A program made the position numbers and the translations under genes. 34,043 bases of DNA, taken from assembly GCA_963640855.1 (NCBI GenBank), contig CAVIAJ010000017.1:1-34043 (forward strand), read 5' to 3'. The stretch is from Methanarcanum sp963640855 (GTDB lineage Archaea > Thermoplasmatota > Thermoplasmata > Methanomassiliicoccales > Methanomethylophilaceae). The notes beneath the pieces were generated by a model. That model saw only the letters and a program-made list of their open reading frames with translations, had not been told where the DNA came from and did no database searches. Positions 24,156-30,579 of this stretch are shown in pieces; position 1 is the first letter of the stretch; each line of letters starts with the position of its first letter.

Positions 24156-25289
24156 ATGGCTTCCAGGAGAATCTATCTGGACAACAGTGCGACTACGAGG
24201 ATTGCCCCGGAGGTCCTCGAAGAAATGATGCCCTTCCTGACGGAGGAATACGGCAACCCCAGCAGTATTCATTTCATGGGCGATGCGGCGGCGAAAGGAC
24301 TGCGCATTGCAAGAAAGAGGGTGGCGGATTCGTTATCATGTTTACCTTCGGAGATCACATTCACATCCGGAGGAACGGAATCGGACAATTTAGCATTGAT
24401 AGGTGTGATGACCGCACCCGGCGATGAAAAGAGAAGAAGAATCGTTACCACGGTAATAGAACACGAAGCGGTTCTCGAAGCATGTCACGAGCTGGAAGCA
24501 AGAGGTTATGAACTCACGGTTCTCAAAGTCGATAAAGAAGGATACCTGGATCCTTCCGTTTTGGATGACGCCATGGGAGACGACGTACGTTTGGTATCCG
24601 TTATGGCCGCCAATAACGTAGTCGGTACAATTCAGGATATCAGAGAACTGGCGAAAGTTTCCCACGAACACGGCGCATACTTCCACACGGATGCCGTGCA
24701 GGGGTACACAAAGATGAAAATAGATACCAAAAAAGACGGTATCGATCTGTTATCTCTTTCCGGACATAAGGTTCACGCTCCGAAAGGTATCGGCGCAGTC
24801 TATATCAAAACAGGAATTCCCGTACATCCGATAGGATTCGGCGGAGGGCAGGAGAGAGGACTGAGATCTTCAACGGAAAACGTCCCCGGAATCGTAGGGT
24901 TGGGAAAGGCTGCGGAATCGGCTATGAGTACAATGGACGAAGACATCAGAATGATGACCAAACTCAGAGATGAAATCATTGACAATACGCTTTCAATCAA
25001 AGGCGCACATCTCAACGGTCCGACAGGTTCAAGGAGATTATGCAACAACGCCCACTTCAGATTCGACGACATCGAAAAAGGAACGGATACCGTTATTAAA
25101 CTCAGTAAGAAAGGTATTGCAGTCTCTGCGGCATCTGCATGTTCCGCAGGTTCTTCGGAACCGTCGTATGTGCTGTCCGCATTGGGGCTGTCCCCTGCGG
25201 AATGTCTTTCCGCACTGAGAATATCGTTGTCGAGATACAACACCGAAGACGATGTGAAATATCTCAGAGAAGTTATGATGGAACTGTGA
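24156..25289 (+). CDS. nifS: Cysteine desulfurase (NifS/IscS family)
   Basis: 377 residues. PLP enzyme that takes sulfur from cysteine as a persulfide for Fe-S cluster and thio-cofactor assembly. Landmarks are YLDNSATTRIAPEV (about 7-20), GNPSSIH (33-39), TSGGTESDNLA (70-80), IEHEAVLEAC (103-112) and HTDAVQGYTKM (176-186). The PLP lysine is in SLSGHKVHAPKG (about 201-212) and the mobile-loop active Cys in SAASACSAGSSE (about 324-335). The ATG follows CAGGGAGA. It opens an operon of four genes and is divergent from hdrD. No IscU-like scaffold is next to it. NifS versus IscS naming is not decided by sequence alone. Confidence 0.95.
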   Translation: MASRRIYLDNSATTRIAPEVLEEMMPFLTEEYGNPSSIHFMGDAAAKGLRIARKRVADSLSCLPSEITFTSGGTESDNLALIGVMTAPGDEKRRRIVTTVIEHEAVLEACHELEARGYELTVLKVDKEGYLDPSVLDDAMGDDVRLVSVMAANNVVGTIQDIRELAKVSHEHGAYFHTDAVQGYTKMKIDTKKDGIDLLSLSGHKVHAPKGIGAVYIKTGIPVHPIGFGGGQERGLRSSTENVPGIVGLGKAAESAMSTMDEDIRMMTKLRDEIIDNTLSIKGAHLNGPTGSRRLCNNAHFRFDDIEKGTDTVIKLSKKGIAVSAASACSAGSSEPSYVLSALGLSPAECLSALRISLSRYNTEDDVKYLREVMMEL

Positions 25290-25293
25290 TCGA

Positions 25294-26046
25294 ATGATTT
25301 TCTACTTCTCGGCTACCGGTAATTCGGAATATCTCGCACGCAAACTCGCGGAAGCAACAGGTTACGAAATGTACGATATCGCAGCGGAGCTGAGAGGAAA
25401 ATGCGGTTACAATCTGAAAGAAAACGAGGAAGTCTACCTTGTATCGCCGGCATATTTCTACGGAATGCCCCTGAACGTGAAAGAATTCATCGACAGAGTT
25501 ACATTTAACAGAAAACCTGTTTTCAACGTAATGATCAACTTCGGAACATTCCCCGGAGATGCAATCAGAGGTTTCATCAAAGAAATCGAATCGAAAGGAT
25601 TCGAAACAGGCGGCCGTTATGAAATCAGAATGCCCGAGAATTATGTTCTTCTTTTCGAACCTCCGACGGAAGACGATGCGCAGAAGATTCTGGACGAAGC
25701 AGACGTAAAAATGGAAAAGATCTGTAATGAAATCAAAAACGGAAAGAAAGAAGATATTCTTTCAAGACACAGTATCTTCAAGAGTGTTTTCGGACACATC
25801 GGAAGACCTTTGCATATTTACGGCAGAAAAACGAAAGGATTCCACGTAAACGGCAGCTGCACAGGGTGCGGAAAGTGCGTAAATCTCTGTCCTCCGGGTA
25901 TTATAGAAATGTCCGAAGGAGTTCCCGTATGGACGGAAAAGAGGTGTCTCCGCTGCTGTTCCTGTATCAACAGATGTCCTTCCAAAGCAATCGAATTCGG
26001 ACATCTCACCAAAGGGAGGAGAAGGTATCATAACCCGAGGTTATGA
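25294..26046 (+). CDS. EFR1-type flavodoxin/two-[4Fe-4S] ferredoxin protein (copy 2)
   Basis: 250 residues with the same architecture as the protein at 17090. The FMN loop is IFYFSATGNSEYLA (2-15) and the second flavodoxin block is SPAYFYGMP (about 50-58). The cluster motifs CTGCGKCVNLCPPG (about 189-202) and CLRCCSCINRCPSK (about 217-230) are both complete. The ATG is four bases after the cysteine desulfurase stop, so it belongs to that operon. Its place beside a sulfur-mobilising enzyme makes a role in reductive Fe-S assembly plausible, but that is inference from context only. Confidence 0.9.
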   Translation: MIFYFSATGNSEYLARKLAEATGYEMYDIAAELRGKCGYNLKENEEVYLVSPAYFYGMPLNVKEFIDRVTFNRKPVFNVMINFGTFPGDAIRGFIKEIESKGFETGGRYEIRMPENYVLLFEPPTEDDAQKILDEADVKMEKICNEIKNGKKEDILSRHSIFKSVFGHIGRPLHIYGRKTKGFHVNGSCTGCGKCVNLCPPGIIEMSEGVPVWTEKRCLRCCSCINRCPSKAIEFGHLTKGRRRYHNPRL

Positions 26047-26061
26047 TGCCGTCACGATATC

Positions 26062-26844
26062 ATGGGAGCTATCGAAGGTAAGAACATAATCATCACCGGT
26101 GCGAACAGCGGCATCGGGAACCGTATGATGAAGATGCTCTTATCCAAAGGCAACAGGATATTCGCCGCGGATATTCGCACAGACAATTTAGTCAGTGAGG
26201 ACGTCATAGCATTCGAATGCGACGTATCGACGGAAGAAAACGTCGACAGAATATTCGAAGAAGCTCTGAAGCATTTTGACAAAATCGATGTGTTCATCGC
26301 AAACGCAGGTTTTCCGTATTACGAATCGATGGATTACGCCGATTGGGACAGAATCGACAGAATATTCCGCACCAATGTGTACTCTCCGATCTACTCCTAT
26401 CAGAAATTCGTGAAACATCTCAACGGAAGAAAAGGAATCTTTGCACTGACCGCATCCGCCATGGGACTCATGGGAATGCCCGGTTACACCTTATACAGCG
26501 CTACAAAATTCGCACTCGACGGTTTTCAGGATGCAGTACGTCTTGAAAAAGGAGACAATGTTCAGTTAACCGTTCTGTATCCCGTTGCAACCGATACAGG
26601 ATTCTTCAAAGCCGTAAACGACAGAGATTTCGAGAAACCCTATCCCGTTCAGACTCCGGAACATGTTGCGGAAGCTATGATAAAAGGTATGGAGAAAGGG
26701 AAAAAGAGAGTGTTTCCCTGCAGACTGTTCCGTTTCGCTATGGTGTTGTTCACAATATTTCCGTTTGTGAAAAGGATGTATCTCTCATCGGAAAAGAAGA
26801 AATTCGAGAGATTCAGAGCGGAACACATATCCGGGAAACCGTGA
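26062..26844 (+). CDS. Short-chain dehydrogenase/reductase
   Basis: 260 residues of the classical SDR family. The NAD(P)-binding motif TGANSGIG (13-20), DVS (about 54-56), NAG (about 81-83) and the catalytic Ser...YSATK (about 132-149, YTLYSATKFALDGF) are intact. An acidic/basic pair after strand 2 (AADIRTD) leaves NADH or NADPH preference open. The C-terminus carries a hydrophobic stretch (FRFAMVLFTIFPFVKRMYL) that may touch the membrane or a lipid substrate. It lies 15 bases after the EFR1-type gene. The substrate cannot be told. Confidence 0.92.
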   Translation: MGAIEGKNIIITGANSGIGNRMMKMLLSKGNRIFAADIRTDNLVSEDVIAFECDVSTEENVDRIFEEALKHFDKIDVFIANAGFPYYESMDYADWDRIDRIFRTNVYSPIYSYQKFVKHLNGRKGIFALTASAMGLMGMPGYTLYSATKFALDGFQDAVRLEKGDNVQLTVLYPVATDTGFFKAVNDRDFEKPYPVQTPEHVAEAMIKGMEKGKKRVFPCRLFRFAMVLFTIFPFVKRMYLSSEKKKFERFRAEHISGKP

Positions 26845-26854
26845 GGCGGAGGAT

Positions 26855-27334
26855 ATGGAATATTATGATTCTCCGTTGGGAAGAATAATTCTCACTGCGG
26901 ATGATGAAGGTCTCACGGGATTACGGTTCGAAGATCAGAAATGTTCTCCGAAAGTTTCCGATTCCGAAGGAAACGAAAAGTACATTTCTTCGGCCGTAAA
27001 ATGGCTTGACGAATATTTTTCGGGAATAATTCCGCAGGAAGAAGTCTGTATTCACTTAATCGGAACGGATTTCCAAAAAGAAGTGTGGGAAATCCTCCGT
27101 ACGATACCGTACGGAAGTACTGTCACATACGGAGAAATTTCATCGAAAATCTCCGAAAAGAGAGGTTCGCGCATGTCCGCACAGGCAGTCGGTCAGGCCG
27201 TAGGTCGCAATCCCGTTGCGGTTATCGTTCCGTGCCACCGCGTAATCGGGAAGGGCGGAAGTCTCACGGGATATGCGGGCGGAACGGAAAGGAAGCAAAG
27301 AATGCTTGAGATCGAAGGTCACAGTATTATGTGA
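26855..27334 (+). CDS. ogt: Methylated-DNA-protein-cysteine methyltransferase (O6-alkylguanine repair)
   Basis: 159 residues. A suicide repair protein that moves the O6-alkyl group of guanine to its own Cys. The active site is PVAVIVPCHRVIGKGGSLTG (about 124-143). The helix-turn-helix with its Arg finger lies in SRMSAQAVGQAVGRNP. The start follows GGCGGAGGAT, a good ribosome binding site, ten bases after the dehydrogenase gene. It is the last gene of the cysteine desulfurase operon and stops five bases short of a convergent ATPase gene. The small size fits the Ogt form. Confidence 0.95.
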   Translation: MEYYDSPLGRIILTADDEGLTGLRFEDQKCSPKVSDSEGNEKYISSAVKWLDEYFSGIIPQEEVCIHLIGTDFQKEVWEILRTIPYGSTVTYGEISSKISEKRGSRMSAQAVGQAVGRNPVAVIVPCHRVIGKGGSLTGYAGGTERKQRMLEIEGHSIM

Positions 27335-27339
27335 TAAAA

Positions 27340-28593
27340 TCAGAACGGATTTTCCAGACTCTTATCGTTTTTCAGAAAATCTATGATTCCCATCGTTATT
27401 ATTCCGTTGTCATCGACACGGGGGCGCATCGATCCGTCTACAATGGTGAACTTTCCGAACGAATCATTCACCTTCAGGAACGGTCTGATTTCCGTTTTTC
27501 TCTTACTGTCATCCATCATGTACGCCGATTGGATGTAGTATCTGATTTTCCCTTTATTGGCAACGAAATCGATCTCAGTACGTTTCATCACACGTTTTCC
27601 GTCCGATGTTTCGGTAAAATCAACCACTCCCACATCTACGGTGAATCCTCTCGATCTCAGTTCGTTGTAAATCACATTCTCCATCAGATGTGTTTCCCCG
27701 ACCTGTCTGAAATTCAGCCTTACATTTCTTATTCCGACGTCTGTTGCGTAATATTTGGAAGGAGTGTCGAAGTAAGATCTTCCTTTTACGTCATATCTGC
27801 TGCTTTTCTCAAAAAGAAATGCATCTTCAAAGTATCCGATGTAATCATTGACGGTTGAATCGTCGATAGTGCTGAAACCTTTGGTTCTGAGAATATCTTT
27901 CACTCTTTTCGGATTGGTCAGGGATCCTACGGAAGATGACAGCACATCGAATATGCCGTCCAAAGCGGAAGGAATCCGGATACTGTACCTGTCTTTGATA
28001 TCTTTCAGATAGGTTTTGTTCAGTACGCTCATAAGATATCCGCTCTTCTGTTCGTCACCGTCCAGCATTAAAATTTCAGGCAGACCGCCGTATTCGATGT
28101 ATTGATCCCATGCTTCTTTGTCGGTGCCGTCGTATGCCGCGATAAATTCCGAAAAAGACAGAGGCATTACTCTGACTTCATCGGCTCTTCCTCTGAATTC
28201 GGCTATTATGTCGGAAGAAAGCATTTTGGAATTACTGCCTGTTACGTAGATGTCCACATTACTTATGCGCATCAGACTGTTGATGACTTTCTCGAACCTG
28301 TCTATGAGCTGTATCTCATCTAAGAGGACGTAGTACTGATCGCTGTCGGTTATCGAGTCTTTAATTGCGGAATAGAGCTTATTCGCATCCAACAGCGGTT
28401 CGTCTTCAAGACTGTCCAATGCTATGCATATTATGTGATCGTCCCTGACTCCATAACTCAAAAGGTGGTTTTTGAACAGATTGAACAGAAGATACGATTT
28501 ACCGCATCTCCTCATACCCGTTACGACTTTGGTCATACCGTTCCTTTTTCTAGAGATTAATCTGTTGAGATACCTGTCTCTCTTTATTTCCAT
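27340..28593 (-). CDS. AAA ATPase with DUF4143-type C-terminus (copy 1)
   Basis: 417 residues. The ATPase core has Walker A GMRRCGKSYL (about 26-35), Walker B YYVLLDEIQL (about 87-96), VTGSNSKML (about 116-124) and FRGR. A winged-helix region follows, then a nuclease-like fold end (EIDFVANKGKIRYYIQSAY). Members of this large archaeal and bacterial family are common and poorly understood; a link to mobile or defence functions is often suspected. The minus-strand TATA box GAATTATATC (28638-28647) and an imperfect palindrome over the transcript start precede it. A paralogue with a related upstream repeat lies at 28978. Only limited identity to that paralogue is apparent, so this is not a recent duplication. 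Confidence 0.9.
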   Translation of the reverse strand: MEIKRDRYLNRLISRKRNGMTKVVTGMRRCGKSYLLFNLFKNHLLSYGVRDDHIICIALDSLEDEPLLDANKLYSAIKDSITDSDQYYVLLDEIQLIDRFEKVINSLMRISNVDIYVTGSNSKMLSSDIIAEFRGRADEVRVMPLSFSEFIAAYDGTDKEAWDQYIEYGGLPEILMLDGDEQKSGYLMSVLNKTYLKDIKDRYSIRIPSALDGIFDVLSSSVGSLTNPKRVKDILRTKGFSTIDDSTVNDYIGYFEDAFLFEKSSRYDVKGRSYFDTPSKYYATDVGIRNVRLNFRQVGETHLMENVIYNELRSRGFTVDVGVVDFTETSDGKRVMKRTEIDFVANKGKIRYYIQSAYMMDDSKRKTEIRPFLKVNDSFGKFTIVDGSMRPRVDDNGIITMGIIDFLKNDKSLENPF

Positions 28594-28610
28594 AGCAGTA
28601 CCAGTCCGAA

Positions 28611-28632
28611 TTCAGTCTACATGTAGATTAAA
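28611..28632. repeat. Palindromic site, copy 1
   Basis: Left arm TTCAGTCTAC is exact; the right arm differs from GTAGACTGAA at two bases. It lies between the TATA box (28638-28647) and the ATG (28593) of the minus-strand ATPase, over the expected transcript start. Confidence 0.75.
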
Positions 28633-28747
28633 AACAGGATATAATTCTATGTTGAAACCGTCTTTTTGATGATTTCGGTGCAATTACGGTGAAACCGGCC
28701 ATGTCCGACACATATTTCCCATTATTTTGCAGCAACATTAATCTGAA

Positions 28748-28769
28748 TTCAGTCTACACGTAGACTGAA
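28748..28769. repeat. Palindromic site, copy 2
   Basis: Perfect 10-base inverted repeat: TTCAGTCTAC, two bases, GTAGACTGAA. Flanking GAA on the left and AACGGAATAGA on the right are shared with copy 3. Confidence 0.8.
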
Positions 28770-28805
28770 AACGGAATAGACAGACGTACACTGAAACATT
28801 ATCTT

Positions 28806-28892
28806 TGAAATTATCAAAAAATTATCGAAATTTCAAAGAAGTTTTATCAAACCGCAGAGAAAACACAGGAAAAACCGACTGTCAAACAAAAT
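28806..28892 (-). repeat. A-rich long repeat, copy 1
   Basis: Shares with 30220-30311 the exact core CGAAATTTCAAAGAAGTTTT and the block ACCGCAGAGAAAACAC, plus similar flanks. It lies upstream of the ATPase at 27340, as the other copy lies upstream of the ATPase at 28978. Confidence 0.8.
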
Positions 28893-28924
28893 TTCTTCAC
28901 AGAAAACAACGGCAATAATCCGAA

Positions 28925-28946
28925 TTCAGTCTACATATAGACTGAA
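28925..28946. repeat. Palindromic site, copy 3
   Basis: Left arm TTCAGTCTAC exact, right arm ATAGACTGAA with one change. It lies 32 bases past the stop codon of the ATPase at 28978 on the minus strand, and shares flanks with copy 2. Confidence 0.8.
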
Positions 28947-28977
28947 AACGGAATAGAAATCAAAACGGTATATCGTT

Positions 28978-30204
28978 TCACGTAAGATACAAATCCGTTT
29001 TTCCGTCCAGGAAATCCACTATATTACAGTGAACGATCCCGTCTCTCGACATATTCAGCTTATCCAGGGACATAACGTATTTCGGATTCGCACTTCTGAT
29101 CGGCGAGAACGCTCCGAATTCACGTTCGATTGTTTTCTCATCCGCCAAAAGATAAGCTACCTGAACGAAACATTTCTTTCCGTTTTTGATGACAACGAAA
29201 TCGACTTCTGCCTTGTATGTCTCGCCGACATACACCTCATATCCTCTGGAAATCAGTTCGTCATAGGCCAATGTCTCCAGAAAGTATGTGTCCCTCATAT
29301 CCGTTGAATTTGAATTTATGAAAGAAAGTCCGTTATCCAGGACGTAATTCTTCACGAAAGAATCCATAATTGCCTTTCCGGATATGCTGTACTTTCTCAC
29401 ACGTTTGATCAGGAATGCTTTTTCCATCCTTTCCAGATAGTTGTACACAGTCTGCAGCGAGATGTATTTCTCCGATCTGTGTATTTTATTGAGATAATCA
29501 GCAACAGTCTGTGCCGAAAACCTTGAACCGCTGTTGGAAAGGACGAATGATGCGACGTTTTTCAGTTTCTCTTTTTCGTCTTCATTGTTTCTTTTCAGGA
29601 TGTCAGATGTGATAATCGATTCATACCGTTCTTCGAGATATTCTCTAACTGCCGTTTCGTCATCATACTGAAAACGCTGCGGATATCCCCCCATACGGAG
29701 ATAATCCGTGAAGAAATCATCATTCGGTTCTTTTCCGAGGAATTTAATGTATTCCTTGGCTTCGGAGTAACTGAACGGCATTATCAGAAATCCTTTTGTT
29801 CTCCCTACGAGAAGACTTGCCAATTCGCCTGAAAGCAGAGTGCTGTTGCTGCCGGTCACGAATATCGAACAGTCGTATTTCACTCTGAATGATGCCAATG
29901 CTCTTTCGAAATCTTTCACATGTTGGATTTCGTCGAAGAAAAGATAGTATCTGCCGTCTTTAATTTTCTCTTTGATCAAATCATTCAGATTGGATGCATT
30001 TTTGATGTGAAAATAGTCCATGTCTTCAAAATTTATCATGATTTTATGATCGTTGTCGGCACCAATCTCATTCATAATCGCAGTGAGAATTGTCGTTTTG
30101 CCTGAACCTCTCGGCCCTGTCAGGACTTTGATCAAATCGGATTCATAATGCGGCCTGATTCTCTCCAGGTATTTTCCGCGGGTTATGATTTTCTCCGAAG
30201 GCAT
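28978..30204 (-). CDS. AAA ATPase with DUF4143-type C-terminus (copy 2)
   Basis: 408 residues. Walker A is GPRGSGKTTIL (about 31-41), Walker B YYLFFDEIQHV (about 86-96) and the sensor block VTGSNSTLLSGELASLLVGR (about 117-136). A winged-helix segment SGSRFSAQTVADYLNKIH follows. The C-terminal domain reads AEVDFVVIKNGKKCFVQVAY. The same architecture as the ATPase at 27340, in the same orientation, with different sequence over most of its length. The minus-strand TATA element TTTTTATAAG (30228-30237) lies about 24-33 bases before the ATG, so the message should be leaderless. Function unknown. Confidence 0.9.
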   Translation of the reverse strand: MPSEKIITRGKYLERIRPHYESDLIKVLTGPRGSGKTTILTAIMNEIGADNDHKIMINFEDMDYFHIKNASNLNDLIKEKIKDGRYYLFFDEIQHVKDFERALASFRVKYDCSIFVTGSNSTLLSGELASLLVGRTKGFLIMPFSYSEAKEYIKFLGKEPNDDFFTDYLRMGGYPQRFQYDDETAVREYLEERYESIITSDILKRNNEDEKEKLKNVASFVLSNSGSRFSAQTVADYLNKIHRSEKYISLQTVYNYLERMEKAFLIKRVRKYSISGKAIMDSFVKNYVLDNGLSFINSNSTDMRDTYFLETLAYDELISRGYEVYVGETYKAEVDFVVIKNGKKCFVQVAYLLADEKTIEREFGAFSPIRSANPKYVMSLDKLNMSRDGIVHCNIVDFLDGKTDLYLT

Positions 30205-30219
30205 AAGTGCACATAACGT

Positions 30220-30311
30220 TGAAATTCTTATAAAAATTACCGAAATTTCAAAGAAGTTTTACCGGACCGCAGAGAAAACACGAAAGAATCGGCTGTTAAA
30301 CATAACAAAAT
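30220..30311 (-). repeat. A-rich long repeat, copy 2, containing the promoter of ATPase copy 2
   Basis: Second copy of the repeat at 28806-28892. It begins 16 bases upstream of the ATPase ATG and includes the TATA element at 30228-30237. No copy of the palindromic site is found beside it. Confidence 0.8.
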
Positions 30312-30326
30312 CACAAAAACGAGAAG

Positions 30327-30400
30327 TGGGCCTAGCCGGATTTGAACCGACGGCCATCCGGTTATGAGCCGGACGCTCCACCATACTAAGCTACAGGCCC
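30327..30400 (-). tRNA. tRNA with anticodon CAT (Ile2 or Met)
   Basis: On the minus strand the acceptor arms are GGGCCTG and TAGGCCC. The D stem is GCTT/GAGC. The anticodon stem TCCGG/CCGGA encloses CTCATAA, with anticodon CAT at 30364-30366. The T arm is GTCGG-TTCAAAT-CCGGC and the discriminator is A. CCA is not encoded, unlike the other two tRNAs here. The GGGCC acceptor start suggests tRNA-Ile2, in which the anticodon C is modified to read AUA, rather than elongator tRNA-Met; it is not the initiator form. Identity needs comparison with the full tRNA set. Confidence 0.85.
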
Positions 30401-30425
30401 GTGAGTTAGGGTTAAATTCAACACT

Positions 30426-30433
30426 GATATAAA
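30426..30433 (-). promoter_or_regulatory. TATA box of the CAT-anticodon tRNA
   Basis: On the minus strand TTTATATC lies 26-33 bases before the tRNA 5' end. Confidence 0.55.
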
Positions 30434-30542
30434 TATAACGTCGTTTCGATTTTTTACCCAGAATGTTGCAATTTTGAACTGAATTGACTGCATCCGACGG
30501 CTGACAGTAACATTGCAAACGGCATTATTCCGATTTAAAGGC

Positions 30543-30554
30543 CTTTATTAAATA
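30543..30554 (+). promoter_or_regulatory. TATA-like element before the helicase pseudogene
   Basis: CTTTATTAAATA lies about 26-37 bases before the ATG at 30580 that best opens the disrupted helicase gene, fitting a leaderless transcript. Confidence 0.4.
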
Positions 30555-30579
30555 CGTTCTGCACGATAGTCAGAACGGT

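Larger units (their letters stand above)
28594..28977. promoter_or_regulatory. 384-base spacer between the two ATPase genes, with repeats
   Basis: No gene is supported here. It holds three copies of a palindromic site, one copy of an 85-90 base A-rich repeat, and the promoter of the ATPase at 27340. The repeat also contains an inverted pair TCTTTGAAAT (28802-28811) and ATTTCAAAGA (28829-28838). The A/T content is well above that of the neighbouring genes. Confidence 0.7.

Noticed and set aside
28611..28946. Three regularly placed repeats as a small CRISPR array
   Set aside because: Spacers of 115 and 155 bases are too long and unequal, the repeats are full palindromes, and there are no cas genes.
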